The notes under the pieces: generated by a model
Databases searched by the model: none
The model's input: only the letters and a program-made list of their open reading frames with translations
What the model was told of the DNA's origin: nothing
NCBI RefSeq assembly: GCF_003122325.1
Contig: NZ_QFBC01000005.1
Location: forward strand, 186,001 to 250,000
DNA length: 64,000 bases
Reading direction: 5' to 3'
Source: Rhizobium album
GTDB lineage: Bacteria > Pseudomonadota > Alphaproteobacteria > Rhizobiales > Rhizobiaceae
Part shown: positions 9,372-18,362 of the stretch, piece after piece
How the letters are laid out: each line of letters begins with the position of its first letter
Position numbering within the stretch: the first letter of the stretch is position 1
Position numbers and translations under genes: made by a program

Positions 9372-9779
9372 ATGAACATCGGCAGCGCCGCGCGCAAATC
9401 CGGCCTTCCGGCCAAGACCATCCGTTATTACGAAGAAATCGGCCTTCTCAAGGCGGATCGGGCCGCAAACGGGTATCGCGACTATTCCGCCGCCGACGTC
9501 AATCGCCTGCAATTCGTCCACCGCTCGCGCAACCTCGGTTTCAGCGTCGAGGAATGCCGGCAGCTTCTGTCGCTTTATGACGACAAGCAGCGGGCAAGCG
9601 CGGAGGTGAAGGCGATCGCCGAGGCCAAGCTCGACGACATCGACCGCAAGCTCGCGGAACTCACCAGCCTGCGCAGCGCTCTGCGACATCTCGTCGACCA
9701 TTGCCACGGCGACGACCGGCCCGATTGCCCGATCATCGACGGTCTTTCCGGCGCGACCGTCGCCTGCGAGACGCATTGA
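9372..9779 (+). CDS. cueR: Cu(I)-responsive MerR family regulator, CueR/HmrR type
   Basis: Transcription activator of 135 residues that senses monovalent coinage-metal ions. The N-terminal winged helix-turn-helix (INGSAARKSGLPAKTIRYYE pattern from residue 2) and the long dimerisation helix are clear. The metal site has Cys111 and Cys119 spaced C-x7-C, the CueR signature, and the protein lacks the extra cysteines of ZntR or MerR. It is preceded by its own 19-bp-spacer promoter. A copper ATPase gene normally accompanies it, but none is in this window. The next gene, 93 bases downstream on the same strand, encodes a secreted protein and may be co-transcribed. Confidence 0.9.
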   Translation: MNIGSAARKSGLPAKTIRYYEEIGLLKADRAANGYRDYSAADVNRLQFVHRSRNLGFSVEECRQLLSLYDDKQRASAEVKAIAEAKLDDIDRKLAELTSLRSALRHLVDHCHGDDRPDCPIIDGLSGATVACETH

Positions 9780-9872
9780 GCTTGGATGGAAACCGTGCCG
9801 GAAAACGTTTGAAGAAGACAGAGGAGATTTTTACAACCTTTGTCCGGTGACTTCTTCAGGAGAATTGGGACG

Positions 9873-10556
9873 ATGCTTGGCGATTTCTCGATGAATGGAC
9901 GAATTTTCGCCGGCACGCTGGCTTTGCTGGTGATGGCATCGCCAGCCGCGGCTGCCGGTGAGCCGGGGGTCCAGCAGATGCCGCATGCCAGCACAGAGCA
10001 ACGGCAGCCGGAGCGCAGGATCGAGCGGGACATGCCGGAGGACCTGGAGCCGGATATGCCCGAGGAGGTGGAGCCGGTGTTTGCCACCCGCCCGGTCACC
10101 GGCGGCGAAATCTGCCAGCGGCAACGTTTCACCATCGGCGAAGCGACGGTCTGCGTCAGCTCCATACTCGAGCCGCAGTTCGGCAACCGCTACGGCTCCC
10201 TCAACCTGACGGACGGCAGGAAGAGCACGGCCTGGGTGGAGGGTGCGTCGGGCGATGGCATCGGCGAATATGTCGCCGTCGAGTTCGACGCGCCCGTGAT
10301 CGTCTCCGGCCTGGAGATTGCCAACGGATACACCAAGAACAGCGATATTTTCGACAAGAACAACCGGGTGCGCAACCTCACCGTTTCGACCGCCAGCGGC
10401 AGCGCGCAAACCGTGGAATTGACGGATAACGAGGACTGGCAGAACCTCGGCGTTTCCCTGCCGGAAAAGACGACGTGGCTGATGTTGACGATCTCGTCCG
10501 TCTATCGCGGCTCGAAATACCGCGATACGGCGATCAGCGGACTGGATATCCGATGA
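9873..10556 (+). CDS. Secreted protein with NADase-type glycan-binding (discoidin-like) domain
   Basis: Exported protein of about 227 residues. A hydrophobic signal segment (RIFAGTLALLVMASPAAAA) is followed by a low-complexity acidic/Pro linker (roughly residues 30-75) and a C-terminal beta-sandwich resembling the glycan-binding domain first named in secreted NADase toxins. Typical features are the YGSLNLTDGRKSTAWVEG, GEYVAVEFD and FDKNNRVRNLTVST segments. No catalytic NADase domain is present. The ATG at 9873 is chosen because AGGAGA lies 9 bases upstream. The stop overlaps the next gene's start (ATGA), so it is coupled to the dipeptidase; a role in binding cell-wall or external glycans is inferred. 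Confidence 0.75.
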   Translation: MLGDFSMNGRIFAGTLALLVMASPAAAAGEPGVQQMPHASTEQRQPERRIERDMPEDLEPDMPEEVEPVFATRPVTGGEICQRQRFTIGEATVCVSSILEPQFGNRYGSLNLTDGRKSTAWVEGASGDGIGEYVAVEFDAPVIVSGLEIANGYTKNSDIFDKNNRVRNLTVSTASGSAQTVELTDNEDWQNLGVSLPEKTTWLMLTISSVYRGSKYRDTAISGLDIR

Positions 10557-11236
10557 AACGGCGGTTGGCGGCGATCGTGCTTGCCGTAAGCCTGACCACA
10601 CTGTCTTTGGTCGGTGCCGGCGAGCGGCCGCCCGGGTTTGCCGACCTGCGCGCCATCGATCCGACGATCCGGCAGGATATCCGGTATGCCACTGACAATA
10701 ATTTCACCCGCAGCGTCGTTCCCGGTTATGTCGCACCGGCCTGCATCCTGGCGGAGCCGGTGGCGAAAGCCCTGGCGCAGGTGCAGAAGGCGCTGAAACC
10801 GCAGCAGCTTGGCCTGCAGGTCTTCGATTGTTACCGTCCGTCGCGCGCGGTAAAATTTTTCGTCGCGTGGGCGTCGGAAAAGGGCAAGCCCGATCCGGAG
10901 TATTATCCTGAGTTCGCCCGCAACACGCTGATCGCCAAAGGTTACATTGCCGCCCGCTCTGGCCATTCCAGCGGCGGAAGCATCGACCTGACCCTCGGGA
11001 AACTGACGCCAACGGGCTTCGAAGCGCTCGACATGGGCACGGATTTCGACTTTTTCGACCCGCGCAGCCATACCCGCTCGAAAGCTGTCAGCGCCGAGGC
11101 GCTGGCAAATCGCCAACTGCTGGTCAAGGCGATGCAGCAGGCCGGTTTTGCCAACTACGATCGCGAATGGTGGCACTTCAGCTTCCGCAAAGAGCCCTTC
11201 GCTGGCAAAGCCTTCGACTTTGACGTTCGAGAATAG
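10553..11236 (+). CDS. VanX-like D-alanyl-D-alanine dipeptidase (M15 family), secreted
   Basis: Zinc metallopeptidase of 227 residues that by family cleaves the D-Ala-D-Ala dipeptide. Zinc ligands are visible as the SGHSSGGSID motif (His138, Asp145) and His208 in EWWHFSF, with Glu205 as the general base and Arg95 in the CYRPSRAV motif. A hydrophobic N-terminus (residues 5-23) ending near GAG implies export, unlike cytoplasmic VanX. Two cysteines (Cys64, Cys93) could form a periplasmic disulphide. Translation is coupled to the glycan-binding gene by an ATGA overlap. No vanH/vanA-like ligase is nearby, so peptidoglycan recycling or nutrition is more likely than glycopeptide resistance. Confidence 0.85.
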   Translation: MKRRLAAIVLAVSLTTLSLVGAGERPPGFADLRAIDPTIRQDIRYATDNNFTRSVVPGYVAPACILAEPVAKALAQVQKALKPQQLGLQVFDCYRPSRAVKFFVAWASEKGKPDPEYYPEFARNTLIAKGYIAARSGHSSGGSIDLTLGKLTPTGFEALDMGTDFDFFDPRSHTRSKAVSAEALANRQLLVKAMQQAGFANYDREWWHFSFRKEPFAGKAFDFDVRE

Positions 11237-11250
11237 GATAATCGAGGCTC

Positions 11251-14178
11251 TTACCAGCCCTCTTCCAGCACCCGCGCCAGGCAATCGGCAAAGAAATCGG
11301 CGCTTTCCCGCGTCAGGCACAGCGGCGGCTTGATCTTCAGCACGTTGAGATGATCGCCCGTCGGCTGCATGATGACCCCGAGCGCCAAGAGCCGGTCGCA
11401 GATCGCCGCGGTTTCCTCCGTCGCCGGCTGCAATGTCTGCCGGTCGCGGACGAATTCCAGCCCGAGATAGAGGCCCATGCCATGCACGGCGCCGACGATG
11501 GGGAAACGCTGGCCGAGCGCTTCAAGCCGCGCCTTGAGATAATCGCCGGTGTCGCGGGCGTTTTCCTGCAGTTCCTCGTCGGTCATGATGTCGAGCACGG
11601 TCATGCCGACGACGCAGCTGACCGGGCTACCGCCGGCCGACGAGAAGAAATAACCTTCCTTCTCCAGCGCATCGGCGATGGCGCGACTGGTGATGACCGC
11701 GCCGAGCGGATGGCCGGCGCCCATGCCCTTGGCGACGGTGATGATGTCGGGCACCACACCCTGCTGGTCGAAGCCCCAGAAATAATGGCCGAGCCGGCCG
11801 TAGCCGACCTGCACCTCGTCGGCGATGCAGATGCCGCCGCGCCGGCGCACTTCCGCATAGATCTCCTGCAGATAACCGGGCGGCAAGGCGATGCCGCCGG
11901 CATTGCCGTAGACCGTTTCGCAGATGAAGCCGCCGAGTTTTTCGCCCTTGGCATCCAGCGCGTCGAGTGTCGGGCGCACCGCGGCGACATAATCGGCAGT
12001 CGAGTTCGGCCCGCGATAGGGGCCGCGATAGGTGTTGGGCGCCATGACGGGATGAACCCAGTCCGGCCGGGTCGTCAGCGCCTGCGGATTGTCGGCGATC
12101 GAGGTGGAGACGGCGTCGCTGCCGACCGTCCAGCCGTGATAACCTTCGAGCAGGCACAGCATGTTGCGGGCGCCGGAGGCCGCCCAGGCGAGCCGGAGCG
12201 CCAGGTCGTTGGCTTCCGAGCCGCTGTTGACGAGGAAGACGGTGTCGAGATTGTCCGGTGCCAGTCGCGCCAGCCGTTCGGAGAAGGCCGCGACCACCTC
12301 GTAATGGAAACGCGAATTGGTGTTGAGCATCGACCACTGCTGGTACACCGCTTCCGCCAGACGCGGGTGGCCGTGGCCGACGGTGGCGACGTTGTTGACC
12401 ATGTCGAGATAGGTGCGGCCGGTGACGTCGAACATATGCTGCTTCCAGCCGCGTTCGATCTGCGGCGGCCGGGTGTAATAGTTCTTCTGCGGCTTGGCGA
12501 AATGGCTTTCGCGGCGGCTTAAGATTTCCGCACTGCGCGGCGGCGGCGCATCGCAATCGACGCCCAGCAGCCTGGAGGGCGACGGCGACAGCCGCGACCA
12601 GGCGGAAGCATGCGATGGCCGGGCGAAGAAGGGCGGCACGAGCCCCGCTTCGGTGGCGAGCTGGATGCGCAGCAGGCCGAAATGGCCGCTGGAGCCTTCC
12701 ACGGTGCCGAGCGGTTCGCCTTCGGTCAGTGCCATGCCGGCCTCGTGCAGGCAATCGAGGCCGAGCAGATGCAGGCGGATCGAGTCGCCGGCAAGCACGG
12801 TGCGTTCGCCATACCGCTCGACGCGGCCGGCGAAGGGTGCTGCCGCCTGGAAACCGGCGGGCAGGCAGATATCCATGTGCAGCGCATAGGTCTGCGGCTC
12901 GGAGGCCGAGTCCGGGATCGTCTCGCTCAGCCGGTATTCGCCGTAGCGTGTCACGGCGATGCCGGTTTCGCGGGCGGCCGATTCCAGAAGCTTGAGCTCG
13001 ATGCCCGGCCGCGACCAGGTGTCCTGCGAAAGGTGCGGGCTGAACAGGTCGAGTTCCAGCAGGCGGATGGCATCGGGGCTGACGCCGGGCAGCAGCAGTC
13101 CGAGCGAGGATATCTCCGGGGCGGGCGTTTCGAGACCGACCGCCTCGAAGATCGCATGTTCCATCAGCGTCAGCGGCACAGAGGTCGCCACCTCGAAGAT
13201 TTCGCGTTCGTGGGCGGCGTTGCCGATGACGTATTCGTTGTCCGGATCGATGGCGAGCTGCTGTTCGGTGCTGGCGATCAGGATGCAGGCGCGGGCGACG
13301 ATCAGCGGCCACAGCACCTTCAGTTCCGTTTCCGTCAGCGGGTTGACGGCGTGGTAAGCCTTGACGGCGGGCAGGATGAAGAAGGGATCGCCGTCGGCGT
13401 GGTGCAGCAGTGCGGCGCAGGTGACCGCGAGGTCCGCGACCAGCCAGCCGTTGACGAGGTCGCCGAAATCGATGACGCCGTCGACGATCGGCCGACTGCT
13501 CACATCCGGCCGGCTGACGACGTTGTCGTCGGTCACGTCATGGTGGATCGGCTGGATGCGCAGCAGGTCGCCGAGCGGCTGGATGCGCCGGACGGCGGCG
13601 ACCATGACCTTGGCGATCCGGTCGCGGGCCTGCTGGTCGGTCACCGCCTGCAAGAGATGCAGCGCAACGGGACCCGCGCGGCGCAGGTCCCATTGCAGGT
13701 CGCGCTCGAGGCCGGGATGGTCGAAATCGGCGAGGTTGACGGAAAGGCGTGCCGTCATCGCGCCGAGCGCCGCGACGGACGGTTCCGCCAGATATTTGCG
13801 GCGCGTCAGCGGTTCGCCGTCGAGATAGGAAAGCAGCCGCACCTGGTATTCCTCGCCGCCGACGGCCAGGAAAAGAATGTCTTCGCCATTGCTTGCCGGG
13901 AACGGCTGCGGCACGCGCGGGCTGTCCGGCTTGGCGGAAAGATGCCGCATCGCCGCATTCTGCGCTTCCAGCTCGACGGTCGCATAATCGACGCGGCAGA
14001 TCTTCAGCACGTAACGGGCGCTGCCGGTATCGATGCGATAATTGCGGTCCTGCTGGCTGCCGAGTTCCTTGATGTCGCCCCTGAGGTCGTAGAAACTGTC
14101 GAGGATCGCCGCGGCCTCCTCGGCCGTCACATCGGGCCGAGGCAATTGCGTACGGTGTAAAAGCGCATCGTCCGGCAT
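11251..14178 (-). CDS. Kinase (APH-like) / M23-like / class III aminotransferase fusion protein
   Basis: A 975-residue three-part enzyme. Residues about 20-320 form an aminoglycoside/choline-type kinase with HHDVTDDN (212-219) and the metal-binding DFGD (237-240). Residues about 470-570 look like an M23/lipoyl-type beta fold (HMDICLPAGFQAAAPF, then HFGLLRIQL). Residues about 590-975 are a class III PLP aminotransferase with Lys817 in VAKGMGAGHPLG as the expected Schiff-base residue. By family the nearest known chemistry is phosphorylation of an amino alcohol followed by PLP-dependent phospho-lyase or transamination, as in ethanolamine-phosphate phospho-lyases. The ATG at 14178 has GGGGGA upstream; an ATG 24 bases earlier lacks one. 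It converges on the dipeptidase gene. Confidence 0.88.
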   Translation of the reverse strand: MPDDALLHRTQLPRPDVTAEEAAAILDSFYDLRGDIKELGSQQDRNYRIDTGSARYVLKICRVDYATVELEAQNAAMRHLSAKPDSPRVPQPFPASNGEDILFLAVGGEEYQVRLLSYLDGEPLTRRKYLAEPSVAALGAMTARLSVNLADFDHPGLERDLQWDLRRAGPVALHLLQAVTDQQARDRIAKVMVAAVRRIQPLGDLLRIQPIHHDVTDDNVVSRPDVSSRPIVDGVIDFGDLVNGWLVADLAVTCAALLHHADGDPFFILPAVKAYHAVNPLTETELKVLWPLIVARACILIASTEQQLAIDPDNEYVIGNAAHEREIFEVATSVPLTLMEHAIFEAVGLETPAPEISSLGLLLPGVSPDAIRLLELDLFSPHLSQDTWSRPGIELKLLESAARETGIAVTRYGEYRLSETIPDSASEPQTYALHMDICLPAGFQAAAPFAGRVERYGERTVLAGDSIRLHLLGLDCLHEAGMALTEGEPLGTVEGSSGHFGLLRIQLATEAGLVPPFFARPSHASAWSRLSPSPSRLLGVDCDAPPPRSAEILSRRESHFAKPQKNYYTRPPQIERGWKQHMFDVTGRTYLDMVNNVATVGHGHPRLAEAVYQQWSMLNTNSRFHYEVVAAFSERLARLAPDNLDTVFLVNSGSEANDLALRLAWAASGARNMLCLLEGYHGWTVGSDAVSTSIADNPQALTTRPDWVHPVMAPNTYRGPYRGPNSTADYVAAVRPTLDALDAKGEKLGGFICETVYGNAGGIALPPGYLQEIYAEVRRRGGICIADEVQVGYGRLGHYFWGFDQQGVVPDIITVAKGMGAGHPLGAVITSRAIADALEKEGYFFSSAGGSPVSCVVGMTVLDIMTDEELQENARDTGDYLKARLEALGQRFPIVGAVHGMGLYLGLEFVRDRQTLQPATEETAAICDRLLALGVIMQPTGDHLNVLKIKPPLCLTRESADFFADCLARVLEEGW

Positions 14179-14332
14179 GGATATCCCCCGAGAATCAGTC
14201 ATTTGCGACTCTAGACCGGAGCATCGGCCAAAGAAAAGGGTGAGAAACTTGCCCGTCTGTGCCGTTCCACGGCGAATTCCCGCCGAAGCGGTGTTTTTCG
14301 GGCAGGACAGGCGGGCAACGGCTGAATGTTGG

Positions 14333-15685
14333 TCAGGAAGCGACGGCGGCACTCTGCCGGAAACCGAGGACCGACCGGTCTATGGCAGCGAGCGCCCGGT
14401 TGAGATGCCCCTGGAAGACAAGATTCTGTTCGTCGGCCGCCACCGAAAGCGGCGGCATGCCTTCGAGGCGGACGATCTGCGATTGCGACAGCCCCTCCTC
14501 CATTCCCTTCTGCAGCAGGTCGAAATACCGCGTTCCCGGCCCGGTCAGCACCACCGGCATGCGGTCGTGCAGGCTGAACATGCGGGCAAGCCCGTTGCCG
14601 AGGGCAAGGCCGGCCTGCCGGAAGGCGAAGCCGGCGATGCGGTTGCCCTGGCGGGCGCTGGCGGCAATCTTGTCCATTTCGGCGAGCGGCACGAATTTCG
14701 CCGGAATGGTGTCGGTCGGCACCTCGAACGCGCCGCGCAGCACCGCATAAAAACCCGCATAGGCCTCGATGCAGCCCCGCGAGCCGCAGCGACACAGGGC
14801 GCCGTCGGGCACATGCAGCATATGGCCGAAGTTGAGCGCGCTGACGTGATGGTCCGTTCCTGTCTGCGACACGATGCCGAGGCCGATGCTGTGCCCGAGC
14901 GACAGGGCCGCGAGCGAGCGGAAACCCGGATGCAGCCCGGTCTTCTCCATCGTCGTGCCAAGGGCGCTCGCCACCAGCAGGGTCTCGTTGGCCAGCATGA
15001 TCTCGGCCTGCCAGTCGGGCCGCAGGGCGTCCGCGAAATCGATCCGGTCGGCGCCGAGCACCGGCGACCAGACGAGCACGGGGCGCCCCGGATCGACGAT
15101 GCCCTTGCTGCTGATCGAGATGACCAGGATACGGTTGCGCTCGATGCGTGCGCGCCCTGCCAGCCGCTCGAGGCCGTCGCGCACCGTCCGGGCAAACAGG
15201 TCGGCACCGGTCGTGGCCGGGCGAAGCTCGGCAAAACGGTCGAGCAGCCGGCCGGAATAATCGACGAGCGAATATTGCACGGCATCCGAGGAGATCACCA
15301 CCACGGCAAGATAGGCGCAGTCCCGACGCTGCTCGAAGAGCACGCGCGGCCGCCCGCGGCCGCCGACCGGCTGGACCTCCGTGCGTTCGATGAGATGGGC
15401 GCGTTCAAGCTCGGCGGTAATCGCCGAGACCGTTGCGGAGGCAAGCCGGGTCTGGTCGGAAATCTCGGTATGCGCCAGCCGGCCATGGCGGCGCAAGGCA
15501 GACAGCACAAGCATGCTGTTCTGCTGGCGTACCAGTTCCGTGCTCGATTTCGTCAGTATGACGCGCTCCCTGGCCCTGCTGCGGACGGCTTGCCGCTGCC
15601 TTTCTCTAGCGCTCCTCCCAGAGCAAGAACAGCCACCCCGCATCCCGGAATTGCCGGTGTTGACAGCCCCGAAAATCTCTGACAT
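14333..15685 (-). CDS. ROK family transcriptional repressor, probable regulator of xylFHG
   Basis: Regulator with an N-terminal winged helix (region TELVRQQNSMLVLSALRRHG through ASATVSAITAELERAHLIE) and a C-terminal sugar-kinase-like ROK domain. The ROK zinc motif is present (CRCGSRGC), but it is a regulator rather than a kinase because of the HTH. Divergent from xylF, so by position it is the xylose repressor of this importer. The 5' end is uncertain: the ATG at 15685 lies only 4 bases from a perfect operator-like palindrome and has a weak ribosome site, so a downstream start (ATG 15643 or later) may be the real one. Full length from 15685 is 450 residues. Confidence 0.85.
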   Translation of the reverse strand: MSEIFGAVNTGNSGMRGGCSCSGRSARERQRQAVRSRARERVILTKSSTELVRQQNSMLVLSALRRHGRLAHTEISDQTRLASATVSAITAELERAHLIERTEVQPVGGRGRPRVLFEQRRDCAYLAVVVISSDAVQYSLVDYSGRLLDRFAELRPATTGADLFARTVRDGLERLAGRARIERNRILVISISSKGIVDPGRPVLVWSPVLGADRIDFADALRPDWQAEIMLANETLLVASALGTTMEKTGLHPGFRSLAALSLGHSIGLGIVSQTGTDHHVSALNFGHMLHVPDGALCRCGSRGCIEAYAGFYAVLRGAFEVPTDTIPAKFVPLAEMDKIAASARQGNRIAGFAFRQAGLALGNGLARMFSLHDRMPVVLTGPGTRYFDLLQKGMEEGLSQSQIVRLEGMPPLSVAADEQNLVFQGHLNRALAAIDRSVLGFRQSAAVAS

Positions 15686-15689
15686 CTAA

Positions 15690-15708
15690 TTTCTCGACTG
15701 TCGAGAAA
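15690..15708. promoter_or_regulatory. Perfect palindrome, probable ROK operator
   Basis: TTTCTCGAC-T-GTCGAGAAA is a perfect 19-base dyad in the spacer between the ROK gene and xylF. ROK repressors bind AT-flanked palindromes of this kind, so it is the likely site through which the divergent regulator controls xylFHG and itself. Confidence 0.7.
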
Positions 15709-15794
15709 AAACTTTTTGGAGGTTTCGGCAGCTTGTTGGGAGCGGCAGCGGGGAGACCTTGTGCGCCCGGCCGCATGTCACTTGGGAGGACAAT

Positions 15795-16835
15795 ATGAAT
15801 TCGTTTCTGAAGCTGATGGCCGGCGCGGCCATCGTCGTCACCATGCATTCCGCTGCCATTGCGGCTGATCTGGTCGTCGGTGTTTCCTGGTCGAACTTCC
15901 AGGAAGAGCGTTGGAAGACCGACGAAGCCGCCATCAAGAAGGCGCTTGAGGCCGCGGGTGCGAAATACATTTCGGCCGACGCCCAGTCTTCCGCCGCCAA
16001 GCAGCTGACCGACGTCGAGTCGCTGATCTCTCAGGGCGCAAACGCCCTCATCGTCCTGGCGCAGGACAGCGACGCCATCGGCCCGGCCATCGAAAAGGCC
16101 GCTGCGGAAGGCATCCCGGTCGTCGGTTACGACCGTCTGATCGAAAATCCGGCAGCCTTCTACATCACCTTCGACAACAAGGAAGTCGGCCGCATGCAGG
16201 CGCGCGAAGTCTTCAAGGCCAAGCCTGAGGGCAACTACGTCTTCATCAAGGGCTCGTCGTCCGACCCGAATGCGGACTTCCTGTTCTCGGGCCAGGTCGA
16301 GGTGTTGAAGGAAGCCATGGACGCCGGCAAGATCAAGAATGTCGGCGAAGCCTATACCGACGGCTGGAAGCCGGAAAATGCCCAGAAGAACATGGAGCAG
16401 TTCCTGACCGCCAACGACAACAAGGTCGATGCGGTCGTGGCTTCCAACGACGGCACGGCCGGCGGCGCGATCGCTGCCCTCGATGCCCAGGGTCTTGCCG
16501 GTTCCGTTCCGGTGTCCGGCCAGGATGCCGACAAGGCGGCGCTGAACCGCGTCGCGCTCGGCACCCAGACCGTTTCCGTCTGGAAGGACTCGCGTGAACT
16601 CGGCAAGAATGCCGCCGAGATCGCCCTGGCGCTGGCCGGCGGCAAGAAGATGGACGAAATCGCCAACGTCACCACCTTCACCGGCGGCCCGAAGGGCGCT
16701 GAAATGAAGTCGGTCTTCCTCGCTCCGCTGCCGATCACCAAGGACAACCTCAACGTTGTCATCGATGCCGGCTGGATCAGCAAGGACGAAGCTTGCCAGG
16801 GCGTCAAGGCCGGCTCCGTGGCTGCCTGCAACTAA
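15795..16835 (+). CDS. xylF: D-xylose ABC transporter substrate-binding protein
   Basis: Periplasmic binding protein of 346 residues. A signal peptide spans about residues 1-23, ending SAAIA-ADL. The mature protein has the two-lobed sugar-binding fold of the RbsB/XylF group and matches XylF closely: [17 protein letters not shown] at the start, [11 protein letters not shown]-like segment ([14 protein letters not shown]), [10 protein letters not shown] and [22 protein letters not shown]. The ATG at 15795 has GGGAGGA five bases upstream. First gene of xylFHG, divergent from the ROK repressor. A GC-rich stem-loop follows before xylH, which probably keeps this protein in excess. Confidence 0.95.
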   Translation: MNSFLKLMAGAAIVVTMHSAAIAADLVVGVSWSNFQEERWKTDEAAIKKALEAAGAKYISADAQSSAAKQLTDVESLISQGANALIVLAQDSDAIGPAIEKAAAEGIPVVGYDRLIENPAAFYITFDNKEVGRMQAREVFKAKPEGNYVFIKGSSSDPNADFLFSGQVEVLKEAMDAGKIKNVGEAYTDGWKPENAQKNMEQFLTANDNKVDAVVASNDGTAGGAIAALDAQGLAGSVPVSGQDADKAALNRVALGTQTVSVWKDSRELGKNAAEIALALAGGKKMDEIANVTTFTGGPKGAEMKSVFLAPLPITKDNLNVVIDAGWISKDEACQGVKAGSVAACN

Positions 16836-16862
16836 GACCGACCGCCCGGGCTGAACGACTTG

Positions 16863-16893
16863 CCGACGCTGCAGCGCCCCGTTGCAGCGTCGG
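16863..16893 (+). other. Stem-loop between xylF and xylH
   Basis: CCGACGCTGCA at 16863-16873 is exactly complementary to TGCAGCGTCGG at 16883-16893, an 11-bp stem with a 9-base loop and no T-run. It is in the position of the mRNA-stabilising hairpins often found after binding-protein genes; it would allow read-through into xylH at a reduced level. Confidence 0.65.
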
Positions 16894-17033
16894 ATCGTGC
16901 AGGCAGCGTTGCCGCATCACGCGTGCCGCTGGCCGTTCGGTCGCCCTGGCCTATTTAAAGACGAAATGGCGCGTCGGCGATGATGGTTTTCCTCTCGCCT
17001 GCCTGCGTCCAAACGGGGGGAACGGCAAAGAAA

Positions 17034-18347
17034 ATGGCCGATACGCTACAATCCAGCACATCCGGCGGCGCCCGCCAGGCGGAAGCCAATCCGGTGACGC
17101 GCTTCTTCCGCGCGACCGAAATCGATACCCGCCTGCTCGGCATGGTCGGCGCGCTGCTGATCATCTGGGTCGGTTTTCACATCATGACCGGCGGCCTGTT
17201 CCTGACGCCGCGCAACCTCTGGAACCTCTCGGTGCAGACCGCGTCGGTGGCCGTGATGGCGACGGGCATGGTGCTGGTCATCGTCACCCGCAATATCGAC
17301 CTGTCGGTCGGCTCGATCCTCGGCTTCTCCGGCATGATCATGGGCGTGCTGCAGGCGCAGATGCTGCCGCAGCTGATGGGCTTCAACCATCCCGCCACCT
17401 GGATCGTGGCGCTGGCCGGCGGTCTGCTTGTCGGCGCCGCGATCGGCGCGCTGCACGGCTCGATCATCGCCTTCCTCAACGTGCCGTCCTTCATCGTCAC
17501 CCTCGGCGGCCTGCTGGTCTGGCGCGGCGCCACCTGGTTCGTCACCAGCGGACAGACGGTCGCGCCGATGAATGCCAGCTTCCGCCTGATGGGCGGCGGG
17601 ACCGAAGGTTCGATCGGTGCGACGGCCAGCTGGGTGGTCGGCGCGCTCGCCTGCATGGCCATCGTCGTCGCCATCATCAATGCCCGCCAGCAGCGCAAGC
17701 GCTTCCACTTCCCGCGCCGGCCGCTCTGGGCGGAATATTTCCTCTGCGTGCTGAGCTGCGCCATCGTCATGGGAGCGATCTTCGTCGCCAACAGCTACTA
17801 CTGGCCGGTCAACATCGCCCGCAAATATGCCGAAGCGAACAATATTCCCTGGCCGGAAACCGGGCTGTTCATTCCCCACGGCATCGCCATCCCGGTGCTG
17901 ATGGCGATTGCGGTCGGCATCGTGATGACCTTCATCGCCACGCGCCTGCGCTTCGGCCGGTATGTCTTCGCCATCGGCGGCAATCCGGAAGCGGCGGAAC
18001 TGGCCGGCATCAAGACGCGCTGGGTCACGGTGAAGATCTTCACCCTGATGGGCGTGCTCTGCGCCATCGCCGCGGCGATCTCCACCGCCCGCCTCAATGC
18101 CGCCACCAATGCGCAGGGCGAACTCGACGAGCTTTATACCATCGCCGCAGCCGTGATCGGCGGCACCTCGCTTGCCGGCGGCACCGGTACCATCGCCGGC
18201 GCCATGCTCGGCGCCCTGGTCATGCAGTCGCTGCAGTCGGGCATGGTGCTGCTTGGCATCGACACGCCGTTCCAGCGGATCGTCGTCGGCGTCGTGCTGG
18301 TGATGGCCGTCTGGCTCGACACGATCTACCGCGCGCGTGCCAAGTAA
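17034..18347 (+). CDS. xylH: D-xylose ABC transporter permease
   Basis: Inner-membrane channel subunit of the xylose importer, 437 residues, longer than RbsC permeases as is normal for XylH. At least ten hydrophobic helices are visible; the BPD_transp_2 signatures include VIVTRNIDLSVGS and IGGNPEAAELAGI, and the C-terminal AAAVIGGTSLAGGTGTI. The ATG at 17034 is preferred over one 54 bases earlier because homologues begin near MAD; its ribosome site is modest. It lies 198 bases after xylF and 15 bases before xylG on the same transcript. Confidence 0.93.
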   Translation: MADTLQSSTSGGARQAEANPVTRFFRATEIDTRLLGMVGALLIIWVGFHIMTGGLFLTPRNLWNLSVQTASVAVMATGMVLVIVTRNIDLSVGSILGFSGMIMGVLQAQMLPQLMGFNHPATWIVALAGGLLVGAAIGALHGSIIAFLNVPSFIVTLGGLLVWRGATWFVTSGQTVAPMNASFRLMGGGTEGSIGATASWVVGALACMAIVVAIINARQQRKRFHFPRRPLWAEYFLCVLSCAIVMGAIFVANSYYWPVNIARKYAEANNIPWPETGLFIPHGIAIPVLMAIAVGIVMTFIATRLRFGRYVFAIGGNPEAAELAGIKTRWVTVKIFTLMGVLCAIAAAISTARLNAATNAQGELDELYTIAAAVIGGTSLAGGTGTIAGAMLGALVMQSLQSGMVLLGIDTPFQRIVVGVVLVMAVWLDTIYRARAK

Positions 18348-18362
18348 GAGGAGTTCCAGACA

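Noticed and set aside
9873-11236. Glycopeptide-resistance (vanHAX) locus
   Set aside because: Only a VanX-like dipeptidase is present, it carries an export signal, and there is no D-lactate dehydrogenase or ligase.
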